DNA of 49,763 bases, taken from UBA11540 sp045531755. GTDB taxonomy: Bacteria > Bacillota > Clostridia > Oscillospirales > Ruminococcaceae. Location of the stretch: contig JAZSEP010000083.1 in the NCBI GenBank assembly GCA_045531755.1, forward strand, positions 1 to 49,763. The letters are read 5' to 3'. Below, piece by piece: positions 25,558 to 33,328 of the stretch. Under the pieces are notes generated by a model. That model saw only the letters and a list, made by a program, of their open reading frames with translations. It made no database searches and had not been told where the DNA came from. Numbering within the stretch: position 1 is the first letter of the stretch; each line of letters opens with the position of its first letter. The position numbers were made by a program, and so were the translations under genes.

Positions 25558-26844
25558 GTGTTTGAAACTCTTAAAAATGCGTGGAAAATAGCAGACCTGA
25601 GAAAAAAACTCTTATACACACTGTTAATTGTCGTTATATTTAGAATTGGATGTAAAGTTCCTGTACCGTATTTGGATCCCGAAGTGATGAAATCGCTCTT
25701 CGCAACCGGAGGTGTTTTCGGAGACGGAAACCTGCTCGGATATATGAGTATCCTCACCGGTGGTGCGTTGAAGGATGCGTCGATATTTGCTATGGGTATC
25801 TCCCCATACATCACATCGTCCATCGTAGTTCAGCTTTTGGCTATTGCGATTCCTGCACTTGAAAGACTTTCAAAAGAGGGCGAAGCAGGCCGTAAAAAGT
25901 TAAACCAGATTACTCGCTACGTAGCGGTTGTTCTGGCACTTGTTCAGGCGTTTGCTCTTTACCTCACCCTGAAGTCAAACGGCGTTTTGATAAACAATGG
26001 TTGGTTCCCGGCAATAGTTATTATCCTCTCCCTCACAGCAGGTGCGATGGTAGTAACCTGGCTCGGTGAAAGAATCGACCAAAAGGGTATAGGAAACGGT
26101 ATCTCTATGATACTCTTCGCAGGTATCCTCGCAGGAGGACCTCAGGTTGCATTGTATTTCTGGTCAATCATTACCAGTAAAAACGTTTTCCAGATTGTAA
26201 TGCTGCCTGTAATTGCGATCCTTTTCATCCTTATTATTGCATTTATCGTATTGATGACCAACGCAGAACGCAGAATTCCCGTACAGTACGCAAAGCGTGT
26301 TGTCGGCAGAAAGATGTATGGCGGTCAGAACTCCAATATTCCCTTGAAGCTTAATATGTCCGGCGTTATGCCTATCATCTTTGCTTCTTCGCTTATGGCG
26401 ATTCCCGGAACTATCGGAGCATTCGTTTCCAATCCACCACCCTTCTGGAAGGGATTCTTCGACCTGTTCTCATACAATAACTGGTTGTATGCAGTTCTGT
26501 CCTTTGTACTCATCATAGCATTCAACTATTTCTATGTTGCTATTCAGTACAATCCCGTTGAGATTGCCAATAACCTTCGTAAGAACAGCGGCGGTGTTCC
26601 CGGTATCAGACCCGGAAAGCCCACCTCTGACTTCATCACAAAGATTCTCGGCAAGATAACACTCATGGGCGGTGTATTCCTCGGTATAATGGCAATACTC
26701 CCGATAGCAGTCGGTGCAATCACAAAGATTAACATCGCTCTCGGAGGAACTACAGTAATGATTATCGTCGGTGTTGCTCTTGATACAGTAAGAGATCTCG
26801 AGTCGCAGATGATGATGCGTCACTATAAAGGCTTCCTTGAATAA
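25558..26844 (+). CDS. secY: Preprotein translocase channel subunit SecY
   Basis: SecY forms the membrane channel of the Sec translocon and inserts or exports most secreted and membrane proteins, including the lipoproteins and the large secreted protein of this window. The 428-aa protein shows about ten membrane segments, GISPYITSSIVVQLL in TM2 and the cytosolic loop RRIPVQYAKRVVGRKMYGGQ. GTG 25558 starts right after the rplO stop; GAGGTGA inside rplO is the likely binding site. Its place in the spc cluster is standard. Confidence 0.97.
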   Translation: MFETLKNAWKIADLRKKLLYTLLIVVIFRIGCKVPVPYLDPEVMKSLFATGGVFGDGNLLGYMSILTGGALKDASIFAMGISPYITSSIVVQLLAIAIPALERLSKEGEAGRKKLNQITRYVAVVLALVQAFALYLTLKSNGVLINNGWFPAIVIILSLTAGAMVVTWLGERIDQKGIGNGISMILFAGILAGGPQVALYFWSIITSKNVFQIVMLPVIAILFILIIAFIVLMTNAERRIPVQYAKRVVGRKMYGGQNSNIPLKLNMSGVMPIIFASSLMAIPGTIGAFVSNPPPFWKGFFDLFSYNNWLYAVLSFVLIIAFNYFYVAIQYNPVEIANNLRKNSGGVPGIRPGKPTSDFITKILGKITLMGGVFLGIMAILPIAVGAITKINIALGGTTVMIIVGVALDTVRDLESQMMMRHYKGFLE

Positions 26845-26857
26845 TGGAGGAAAACGT

Positions 26858-27490
26858 ATGAAGCTCATACTTTTGGGTGCTCCCGGTGCGGGAAAAGGTA
26901 CTCAGGCAGAGATAATCTGCGACCATCTGGGTATCCCTGCTATCAGCACAGGAAACATTATTCGTGAAGCTTTGAAAAACGGCACCGAAATGGGACTCAA
27001 GGCTAAATCCTATATGGATGACGGCAAGCTTGTTCCCGACGACGTCGTAATCGGAATCATCAAGGAGCGTCTTGCAAAGGACGACTGCCAGAACGGCTTC
27101 ATCCTTGATGGATTTCCCCGCACAGTACCTCAGGCAGAGGCACTTGACGAGATGGGTATCATCATCGACAAGGTAATCGATATCGAGGTAGCTGACGAAA
27201 AGATTGAAAAGAGATTGTCCGGCAGACGCGTATGCGAAGTTTGCGGAGCATCCTACCACATTGACTATAAACCTTCACCTAACGGTGATAAATGCGGTAA
27301 GTGCGACGGAAACCTTATCATCAGAAAGGATGATAAGCCGGAAACAATCAGAGAGCGTTTGCAGGTTTATCACGAGCAGACCGAGCCTCTCAAGGACTAC
27401 TACGAGAAGACAGGAAAGCTGTGCATCGTAGAAGGACAGGAAGAGGTAGCTGATACAACAAAGCTGACGTTGGCGGCTTTGGAGGCGTAG
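26858..27490 (+). CDS. adk: Adenylate kinase, zinc-LID type
   Basis: Adenylate kinase converts AMP and ATP to two ADP. The 210-aa enzyme has the P-loop GAPGAGKGTQ at residues 7-16 and the long LID. The LID contains C126, C129, C146 and C149 (CEVC and CGKC), the four-cysteine zinc site of Gram-positive Adk. ATG 26858 with TGGAGG upstream is the start; an in-frame TTG at 26837 overlaps the end of secY and lacks a site. It is coupled with map, which starts 2 nt after its stop. Confidence 0.97.
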   Translation: MKLILLGAPGAGKGTQAEIICDHLGIPAISTGNIIREALKNGTEMGLKAKSYMDDGKLVPDDVVIGIIKERLAKDDCQNGFILDGFPRTVPQAEALDEMGIIIDKVIDIEVADEKIEKRLSGRRVCEVCGASYHIDYKPSPNGDKCGKCDGNLIIRKDDKPETIRERLQVYHEQTEPLKDYYEKTGKLCIVEGQEEVADTTKLTLAALEA

Positions 27491-27492
27491 CT

Positions 27493-28242
27493 ATGGTTGT
27501 GCTTAAAACCGCAAGGGAGCTGCAGCTTATGCAGCACGCCTGCAAAATCTCCGCACAAGCATTGGAATTGGCGGGAAAAGCAGTGAAACCTGGCGTTTCC
27601 ACATATGACATTGATGCGTTGATACACGATTTCATTGTGGGCGCCGGCGCCAAACCCTCTTTTTTGGGTTACGGCGGATTTCCTGCAAGCTCCTGTATTT
27701 CCATAAATGACGAGATTATCCACGGTATCCCAAGTCGCAAAAGAATCATCCAAAACGGTGATATAGTAAGTATCGACGTCGGCGCGTTTATAGACGGCTA
27801 TCACGGAGATAATGCATACACCTTCGCGGCAGGTGATATAAGCGACGAGGCGAAAAAACTGTTGGAAGCGACAGAGCAGAGTCTTTATGAAGCAATAAAG
27901 GTAGCTGTTGCCGGAAACAGAATCGGAGACATCGGTCACGCAGTTTCTCAATACGTCGAGGACAGAGGATTTTCCGTTGTCCGTGAGTACGTAGGTCACG
28001 GTGTGGGCAGAGATCTGCATGAAGACCCCGAGGTTCCCAACTTTGGAAAGGCAGGACACGGAGTCCGTTTGGTGCCCGGAATGACCATAGCAATTGAGCC
28101 TATGATTAATGCGGGTACAAGTCAGGTCAAGCGCCTGTCGGATAACTGGACTGTAGTGACAGCGGACCACAGTTTGTCAGCACATTTTGAACACACCATA
28201 GTCATAACGGCGGATGGACCCGTCATAATGACAAAGGCGTGA
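27493..28242 (+). CDS. map: Methionine aminopeptidase type I
   Basis: Removes the initiator methionine from nascent proteins. The 249-aa pita-bread-fold enzyme shows the dinuclear metal ligands: D95 (SIDVGAF), D106 (HGDNAY), H169 (GHGVGRDLHE), E202 (AIEPMI) and the FEHTIV glutamate near the C-terminus. GGAGG at 27481-27485 lies 7 nt before ATG 27493, inside the end of adk. No N-terminal zinc finger is present, as usual for bacterial MetAP-Ia. Confidence 0.96.
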   Translation: MVVLKTARELQLMQHACKISAQALELAGKAVKPGVSTYDIDALIHDFIVGAGAKPSFLGYGGFPASSCISINDEIIHGIPSRKRIIQNGDIVSIDVGAFIDGYHGDNAYTFAAGDISDEAKKLLEATEQSLYEAIKVAVAGNRIGDIGHAVSQYVEDRGFSVVREYVGHGVGRDLHEDPEVPNFGKAGHGVRLVPGMTIAIEPMINAGTSQVKRLSDNWTVVTADHSLSAHFEHTIVITADGPVIMTKA

Positions 28243-28256
28243 GAGGGAGGAATCCC

Positions 28257-28523
28257 GTGCAGATTAAACAAGGAAGCGTAGTAAAATCGATAGCAGGTCA
28301 CGACAAAGACAGATTTTACGTAGTTGTCAGGTTAGAGGGTGACTTTGCGTTTATCGCGGACGGAAAGGTCAGAAAACTTGAAGCTCCAAAGAAAAAACGT
28401 ATAAAACACCTCGCACCGACCAAAGCAGAGGTCGATTTGAAAGAAACAGCCACCAATAACAAACTAAAGAATGCTCTTAAAGAATTTAATTCTGAAGAAC
28501 AGGTCACCGAAGGAGGTATTTGA
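28257..28523 (+). CDS. KOW-domain RNA-binding protein (L14e/L27e-like)
   Basis: An 88-aa protein with an N-terminal KOW motif (IKQGSVVKSIAGHDKDRFYVV), a basic patch (KKKRIKHLAPTK) and a charged C-terminal tail. It resembles the KOW part of archaeal/eukaryotic L14e/L27e and occurs at this place, between map and infA, in many Clostridia; its job in the ribosome or in assembly is not established. GTG 28257 follows GAGGGAGG; an earlier in-frame GTG at 28239 overlaps map. Its stop codon directly abuts infA. Confidence 0.85.
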   Translation: MQIKQGSVVKSIAGHDKDRFYVVVRLEGDFAFIADGKVRKLEAPKKKRIKHLAPTKAEVDLKETATNNKLKNALKEFNSEEQVTEGGI

Positions 28524-28742
28524 GTGTCGAAGGAAGATGTAATTGAGATTGAGGGTACTGTAGTAGATGCATTGCCCAACGCAACCTTCAAGGTTGAGCT
28601 TCCCAATGGCCACCAAATTTTAGCTCATATTTCCGGTAGATTGAGAATGAACTTCATCCGCATACTGCCGGGCGACAAGGTGACAGTTGAAATGTCGCCG
28701 TATGATCTCACAAAAGGACGCATCACTTGGCGTTCTAAGTAA
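28524..28742 (+). CDS. infA: Translation initiation factor IF-1
   Basis: IF-1 binds the A-site of the 30S subunit during initiation. The 72-aa OB-fold protein shows IEIEGTVVDALPNATFKVEL, HISGRLRMNFIRILPGDKV and MSPYDLTKGRITWR, all family hallmarks. GTG 28524 comes directly after the stop of the KOW gene, and AAGGAGGT is upstream inside that gene. rpmJ follows after a 63-nt gap. Confidence 0.97.
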   Translation: MSKEDVIEIEGTVVDALPNATFKVELPNGHQILAHISGRLRMNFIRILPGDKVTVEMSPYDLTKGRITWRSK

Positions 28743-28805
28743 AAAAACAAACCCTTTAAGGATAAGGAGCGGACAAAAGTCCGCAAAACAAGGAGGTATT
28801 TGAAG

Positions 28806-28919
28806 ATGAAAGTCAGACCTTCAGTAAAGCCTATTTGCAAGGACTGCAAAGTAATCAAGCGCAAAGGACGCGTTATGATTATCTGCAAGGACCCCAAGCA
28901 TAAACAAAGACAAGGCTAA
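28806..28919 (+). CDS. rpmJ: 50S ribosomal protein L36, zinc-binding form
   Basis: A 37-aa gene reading MKVRPSVKPICKDCKVIKRK and ending KHKQRQG. C11, C14, C27 and H32 form the zinc site of the C+ form of L36. L36 is the smallest 50S protein and stabilises 23S rRNA late in assembly. AAGGAGG (28789-28795) precedes ATG 28806, between infA and rpsM as expected. Confidence 0.96.
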   Translation: MKVRPSVKPICKDCKVIKRKGRVMIICKDPKHKQRQG

Positions 28920-28944
28920 TCCTAAATAATGGAGGTGCAATTAA

Positions 28945-29313
28945 ATGGCTCGTTTATCCGGTGTTGACTTGCCGAGAGAGAAGAGAATAGAGATTGGACT
29001 TACCTATATTTTCGGTATAGGACTTACCACATCCAAGAAGATTCTCGCGGCAACAGGAATCAATCCTGACACAAGAGTTAAGGATCTCACAGAAGAAGAT
29101 GTTTCCAAGCTTCGTGACTATATCGATAACAACCTTACTGTTGAGGGTGACCTTCGTAGAGAAGTAGGTCTTAACATTAAGCGTCTTGTTGAGATTCAGT
29201 GCTACAGAGGAGTTCGTCATAGAAAGGGACTTCCTGTAAGAGGCCAGAGAACAAAGACAAATGCTCGTACCCGTAAGGGACCTGCAAAGACAATTGCAAA
29301 CAAGAAGAAATAA
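28945..29313 (+). CDS. rpsM: 30S ribosomal protein S13
   Basis: S13 is in the 30S head and forms intersubunit bridges and contacts P-site tRNA. The 122-aa protein shows ARLSGVDLPREKRIEIGLTY and the C-terminal RGLPVRGQRTKTNARTRKG-like stretch, here KGLPVRGQRTKTNARTRKG. GGAGGTG precedes ATG 28945. It opens the alpha-type part of the array. Confidence 0.97.
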   Translation: MARLSGVDLPREKRIEIGLTYIFGIGLTTSKKILAATGINPDTRVKDLTEEDVSKLRDYIDNNLTVEGDLRREVGLNIKRLVEIQCYRGVRHRKGLPVRGQRTKTNARTRKGPAKTIANKKK

Positions 29314-29328
29314 GGGAGGATATAAGAG

Positions 29329-29724
29329 ATGGCAAATGTAAAGAAAGCCACAACTCGCAGACGCCGTGAGCGCAAGAATATTGAGCGTGGCGCTGCACAT
29401 ATCCAGTCAACCTTTAACAACACCATCGTCACGATCACAGACGTTCAGGGCAACGCATTGTCTTGGGCAAGTGCTGGCGGACTTGGCTTCAGAGGTTCCA
29501 AGAAGTCTACTCCTTTTGCTGCACAGACAGCAGCAGAAACAGCAGCAAAGGCTGCAATGGAGCACGGACTCAAGACTGTTGAAGTTTACGTCAAGGGCCC
29601 CGGTGCAGGTCGTGAGGCTGCAATCAGAGCACTTCAGGCAGCAGGCTTGGAAGTTAGCATGATCAAGGATGTAACTCCCATTCCCCACAACGGATGCCGC
29701 CCGCCCAAGAGAAGACGCGTCTGA
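29329..29724 (+). CDS. rpsK: 30S ribosomal protein S11
   Basis: S11 is on the 30S platform near the mRNA exit. The 131-aa protein has HIQSTFNNTIVTITD, GGLGFRGSKKSTPFAAQ and the C-terminal PIPHNGCRPPKRRRV. GGGAGG lies upstream of ATG 29329. A 59-nt gap precedes rpsD. Confidence 0.97.
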   Translation: MANVKKATTRRRRERKNIERGAAHIQSTFNNTIVTITDVQGNALSWASAGGLGFRGSKKSTPFAAQTAAETAAKAAMEHGLKTVEVYVKGPGAGREAAIRALQAAGLEVSMIKDVTPIPHNGCRPPKRRRV

Positions 29725-29783
29725 TTGGTAAAAGTAAGAGTTGACAATCGATTAAAAGAAATCCATTCAGGAGGTGTAACCAG

Positions 29784-30410
29784 ATGGCAAGATATACTGG
29801 TGCTTCATGCAGACTTTGTCGCCGCGAGGGACAGAAGCTTTTTCTGAAGGGCGAGAGATGCTATTCAGATAAGTGTGCAATAGCTCGCAGACAGTATGCA
29901 CCTGGCCAGCATGGTCAAAATCGTAAAAAGGTTTCAGAATACGGACTCCAGTTGCGTGAAAAGCAGAAGGCAAAGCGCTACTACGGCGTTCTCGAGAGCC
30001 AGTTCGCAAAGTATTTCGATATGGCTGAGAGAAAAGCAGGAATGACAGGTGAAAACCTTCTCAAGATTCTTGAAAGCCGTTTTGATAACGTAGTTTACAG
30101 ACTTGGTTTGGCAAGCTCAAGAAAAGAAGCAAGACAGCTTGTTCTCCACAACCACTTCACAGTAAACGGCAAGAAAGCAAACATTCCTTCTATGCTTTTG
30201 AAGGTTGGCGATGTAATCGCTGTAACCGAGAACAGCAGAACAAGCGAGAAGATCAAGGCAGTTGTAGAGGCAAACTCAGCTCGTCCTGTTCCGAAGTGGC
30301 TTGATGCTGACAGCAACACACTTACCGGTAAAATCGTCGAGATGCCTGCAAGAGAGGACATTGACCTCGAGGTAGAAGAGCATCTTATCGTCGAGCTTTA
30401 CTCCAAGTAA
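29784..30410 (+). CDS. rpsD: 30S ribosomal protein S4, zinc-binding form
   Basis: S4 initiates assembly of the 30S body and often represses its own operon. The 208-aa protein starts ARYTGASCRLCRREGQ, with C9, C12, C26 and C31 forming a zinc knuckle, and contains an S4 RNA-binding domain (ESRFDNVVYRLGLASSRKEA). AGGAGGTG precedes ATG 29784. It is inside the alpha operon here, not a separate unit as in Bacillus. The 79-nt gap to rpoA holds only a weak AGCAGC-type repeat. Confidence 0.97.
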   Translation: MARYTGASCRLCRREGQKLFLKGERCYSDKCAIARRQYAPGQHGQNRKKVSEYGLQLREKQKAKRYYGVLESQFAKYFDMAERKAGMTGENLLKILESRFDNVVYRLGLASSRKEARQLVLHNHFTVNGKKANIPSMLLKVGDVIAVTENSRTSEKIKAVVEANSARPVPKWLDADSNTLTGKIVEMPAREDIDLEVEEHLIVELYSK

Positions 30411-30489
30411 TAAAGTTGCATAACGCAAGAGGAAGTCGTAAACAAACAGCAGCAGCAAATGCTGCGTAAAACAGGGAGGGTTATAAACA

Positions 30490-31431
30490 ATGATAGATAG
30501 ACCGAAGATAGATACTGCCGAACTCAAATCAGACGGCACCTATGGTAAATTTGTCGTAGAGCCTCTCGAGCGTGGCTTTGGCACAACGCTTGGAAATAGT
30601 TTAAGGCGCGTACTCCTCTCCTCGCTTCCCGGTGTAGCCGTAACATCTATCAAGATTGACGGCGTACAGCATGAGTTTTCAACAATTCCCGGAGTTAAAG
30701 AGGACATTACAGAGATAGTTCTCAATATCAAGGGACTCACCGCAAAGATTTACGGCGATGCTCCCAAGACAGTCTATATTGAAGCCGAGGGTGAAGGCGA
30801 AGTAACCGCAGGCTCCATCAAGGCTGATTCTGAGGTAGAGATACTCGACCCAAGCATGCACATTGCAACACTTGGAGCCGGTGCAAAGCTGGATATGGAG
30901 ATAACCATCGACAAAGGTCGTGGCTATGTATCCGCTGAACGCAACAAACAAAACCTTCAGTCAGCAATCGGTGTAATTCCTGTTGACAGTATTTACACAC
31001 CTGTATTGAAGGTAAACTATACCGTAGACAACACACGTGTCGGACAGATCACAGACTATGACAAGCTGACACTCGAAGTGTGGACAGACGGAACTATTTC
31101 CGCAAAGGAAGCAGTTTCTCTGGCAGCCAAGATCCTCAACGAACATCTCAACCTTTTCGTTGACCTTTCTGATGCAACATACACAGAACTTCTGGTCGAG
31201 ACAAAGGATGACTCCAAAGAGACCGTTCTTGAGATGACCATTGAAGAGCTTGACCTGTCTGTTCGTTCCTTCAACTGCTTGAAGAGAGCAGGCATCAATA
31301 CGGTAAAAGACCTTATAAGCAAGTCCGAGGACGAGATGATGAAAGTCAGAAACCTCGGAAAGAAATCACTTGAAGAAGTGAGAAATAAACTCATGTCATT
31401 GGGCTTCAGTCTTACATCAGACGAAGAATAA
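30490..31431 (+). CDS. rpoA: RNA polymerase alpha subunit
   Basis: Alpha scaffolds RNA polymerase assembly and contacts UP elements and activators. The 313-aa protein has the N-terminal dimerisation domain (RGFGTTLGNSLRRVLLSSLPG) to about residue 230 and the helix-hairpin-helix C-terminal domain (ELDLSVRSFNCLKRAGINTV, MMKVRNLGKKSLEEV) from about 248. GGGAGGG precedes ATG 30490. It is co-transcribed with ribosomal genes as in all Bacillota. Confidence 0.97.
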   Translation: MIDRPKIDTAELKSDGTYGKFVVEPLERGFGTTLGNSLRRVLLSSLPGVAVTSIKIDGVQHEFSTIPGVKEDITEIVLNIKGLTAKIYGDAPKTVYIEAEGEGEVTAGSIKADSEVEILDPSMHIATLGAGAKLDMEITIDKGRGYVSAERNKQNLQSAIGVIPVDSIYTPVLKVNYTVDNTRVGQITDYDKLTLEVWTDGTISAKEAVSLAAKILNEHLNLFVDLSDATYTELLVETKDDSKETVLEMTIEELDLSVRSFNCLKRAGINTVKDLISKSEDEMMKVRNLGKKSLEEVRNKLMSLGFSLTSDEE

Positions 31432-31467
31432 GCCCTAAATTTCCAATAAGGTAAGGAGTGAATTTCG

Positions 31468-31809
31468 ATGCCAGGTACCAGAAAACTCGGAAGAGCTTCT
31501 GATAGCAGAAGAGCTATGCTCAGAGCTATGGTAACCTACCTTCTCGAAAACGGCAAGGTAGAGACCACAGTTACAAGAGCCAAAGAGGTAAGAGCAGTTG
31601 CCGAGAAGATGATTACAATCGGTAAACAAAACAATCTCCACTCCAAGCGTCAGGCACTCGCTTTCATTACAAAGGAGAGCGTTGTCAAGAAATTGTTCGA
31701 CGAGATATCCCCCAAGTATGCGGATGTTAACGGTGGTTACACACGCATCATCAAAAAGGGTCCCCGTCGCGGAGACGCTGCCGAGATGGCTATAATCGAA
31801 CTGATATAA
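31468..31809 (+). CDS. rplQ: 50S ribosomal protein L17
   Basis: L17 lies near the tunnel exit and is the last gene of the ribosomal array. The 113-aa protein shows RKLGRASDSRRAMLRAMVTYLLE and the C-terminal GGYTRIIKKGPRRGDAAEM. AAGGAG precedes ATG 31468. A strong hairpin follows 15 nt after the stop. Confidence 0.97.
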   Translation: MPGTRKLGRASDSRRAMLRAMVTYLLENGKVETTVTRAKEVRAVAEKMITIGKQNNLHSKRQALAFITKESVVKKLFDEISPKYADVNGGYTRIIKKGPRRGDAAEMAIIELI

Positions 31810-31823
31810 TCACGGCATAACTA

Positions 31824-31860
31824 AAAACCCGACCTTCATTTGAAGGTCGGGTTTTGCATT
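31824..31860. terminator. Bidirectional terminator between rplQ and the acyltransferase gene
   Basis: A 14-bp perfect stem (31824-31837 with 31842-31855, ATTT loop) with runs of T on both strands, so it can end both the ribosomal operon and the minus-strand gene. Confidence 0.92.
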
Positions 31861-31862
31861 TT

Positions 31863-31893
31863 AACCGCCCTGCTCGTTTTGAGCAGGGCGGTT
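31863..31893. terminator. Second hairpin before the acyltransferase 3' end
   Basis: A 13-bp perfect stem (31863-31875 with 31881-31893) just after the minus-strand stop codon. The T-tract on the minus strand is poor, so it may act with the neighbouring hairpin or protect the mRNA end. Confidence 0.7.
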
Positions 31894-31895
31894 TC

Positions 31896-33149
31896 TCATA
31901 CCTTTGCAGGCTTTTTGGATTTTAGCTTGTACAGCTCCTCTGTTGCGAGAGAAAGCTTTGTCACCACGTTTTTCTTTGTGGGGTAGCAGTACAGCGAGTC
32001 ATCATCGGTGGAGATGTCCACGCAATCTTCGGGACGGACGTAGACGTAATCGTATTCAATATGAACACCGTACATTCCCAGAACGGGACGGTTGATTTCA
32101 AAATCTTCGCCGTTATAGTTGCCTGTAACGGTAAATCCGTCGTAGTTGTGCGTGAGCTTTCCTTTTCCAACGTGAATAAACTTCATCGGGTCGGTCAGCG
32201 AGAAGATGTCAACCTCGTCCTCAAAGCTGTACTGACCGCTCTCAACCTCTTTTTTGACACATTCTCTCTGCCATTCATACCAGTCGGGAATGTGCTCAAA
32301 TTCGGTGTTGCCGTCGTCTGCAACCAGCCTTCCGAAAGTGTCCATCTCCCATTCCTTGCCACAAGCTTCACAACGAATCTTGGTACCATTAGAGGTCATA
32401 TGCTCGGCATTACACTTCGGACACTTGTAGAGCACCTTGTGCAAGCCCTCTGCTCTGAATGGCTCGGTTATCTCGATTTTGTTTTCAAGTTGCCACCTGT
32501 ACTCGTCGTACTCCATCTCCTTGCGGATGATGGCGTTTATCTCATCGACCGATTTGGTTTTGACGTCCTCTTCGGTGAGAATCAGCTTCATAACGGTGTG
32601 AAGCGGAACCTTTCTCTTTCTCTCGTGGTCCCAGAACGGAGTGTGCAGGTAGTTTCCGTGATGCATCAAGGTCACAACGGGCACCCCCATAAGCTTAGCT
32701 AACTTTCCGATAGCATCGGGAAGAATAGCAGTCGTACCGATGGGGGAGTACCTCGCCTCAGGGTACATACTGAGAACGCTTTTGTGTTTCACAAGACAGT
32801 GCTTTATGGAACGAATCAGCGCAAGATCGTTTGTGAACTTCCTCTTGCAGATGCAACCGATAAGCTCCATCAAAAGCGGTCTGCGGTAGTATCCGTCAAT
32901 CGTCGCAACGTTGTTTACCGAGTGGGGAAATGTTGCAATCGCGTTGAGATAAAAGTCGGTAAAATACATGTGATTTGACAGTAGAATATACGGGGTCTTC
33001 AACCCCTTGACACCGATTTTTTCGATTTTGTATTTCTTGCCCATCATACAGATAAGACTCAAAAACCAAATCAAAAAGGTGAAAACAAATGTCTGCTTCA
33101 GCGGTTTTTTCTTGGTATTGTATGGTTTTACGTTATAATTTATCTTCAT
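31896..33149 (-). CDS. PlsC-like acyltransferase fused to a zinc ribbon and a C-terminal beta domain
   Basis: A 417-aa protein. A hydrophobic segment at residues about 20-36 is followed by a PlsC/LPLAT acyltransferase domain with H60 and D65 (NHMYFTD, the HX4D motif) and E131 in PEAR. A four-cysteine zinc ribbon comes next (C243, C246, C260, C263), then about 140 residues rich in beta strands and aromatic residues of unknown role. By family it should transfer acyl groups to a lysophospholipid-like acceptor at the membrane; the acceptor is unknown. ATG at 33149 follows AGGTGG; the GTG four codons earlier is within that site. Monocistronic and divergent from uraA. Confidence 0.8.
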   Translation of the reverse strand: MKINYNVKPYNTKKKPLKQTFVFTFLIWFLSLICMMGKKYKIEKIGVKGLKTPYILLSNHMYFTDFYLNAIATFPHSVNNVATIDGYYRRPLLMELIGCICKRKFTNDLALIRSIKHCLVKHKSVLSMYPEARYSPIGTTAILPDAIGKLAKLMGVPVVTLMHHGNYLHTPFWDHERKRKVPLHTVMKLILTEEDVKTKSVDEINAIIRKEMEYDEYRWQLENKIEITEPFRAEGLHKVLYKCPKCNAEHMTSNGTKIRCEACGKEWEMDTFGRLVADDGNTEFEHIPDWYEWQRECVKKEVESGQYSFEDEVDIFSLTDPMKFIHVGKGKLTHNYDGFTVTGNYNGEDFEINRPVLGMYGVHIEYDYVYVRPEDCVDISTDDDSLYCYPTKKNVVTKLSLATEELYKLKSKKPAKV

Positions 33150-33170
33150 AATCCACCTCACTCGATTAAC

Positions 33171-33199
33171 ATTCTAACATAAAACAAACGACTATGCAA
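33171..33199 (-). promoter_or_regulatory. Sigma-A promoter of the acyltransferase gene
   Basis: On the minus strand: TTGCAT (33199-33194), 17-nt spacer, TAGAAT (33176-33171), with TGT before the -10. It is divergent from the uraA promoter. Confidence 0.75.
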
Positions 33200-33247
33200 T
33201 GCTTTCCAAAATTTGTAGAAAATATGAATAATTTGTAAAAATTACCC

Positions 33248-33276
33248 TTGAATTACAAGCACCGTTGTGCTATCAT
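33248..33276 (+). promoter_or_regulatory. Sigma-A promoter of uraA
   Basis: TTGAAT (33248-33253), 17-nt spacer, TATCAT (33271-33276) with TGC upstream (extended -10). The leader of about 45 nt is too short for a full riboswitch. Confidence 0.75.
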
Positions 33277-33328
33277 AGGAGGTAGAGATTTAGACCCTAT
33301 CGAAAAAATTTTTATCGGAGGACGTATT

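Noticed and set aside
33277..33328. Riboswitch or PyrR site before uraA
   Set aside because: The leader is about 45 nt and contains only an A/T-rich weak hairpin, so there is no room for a known element.
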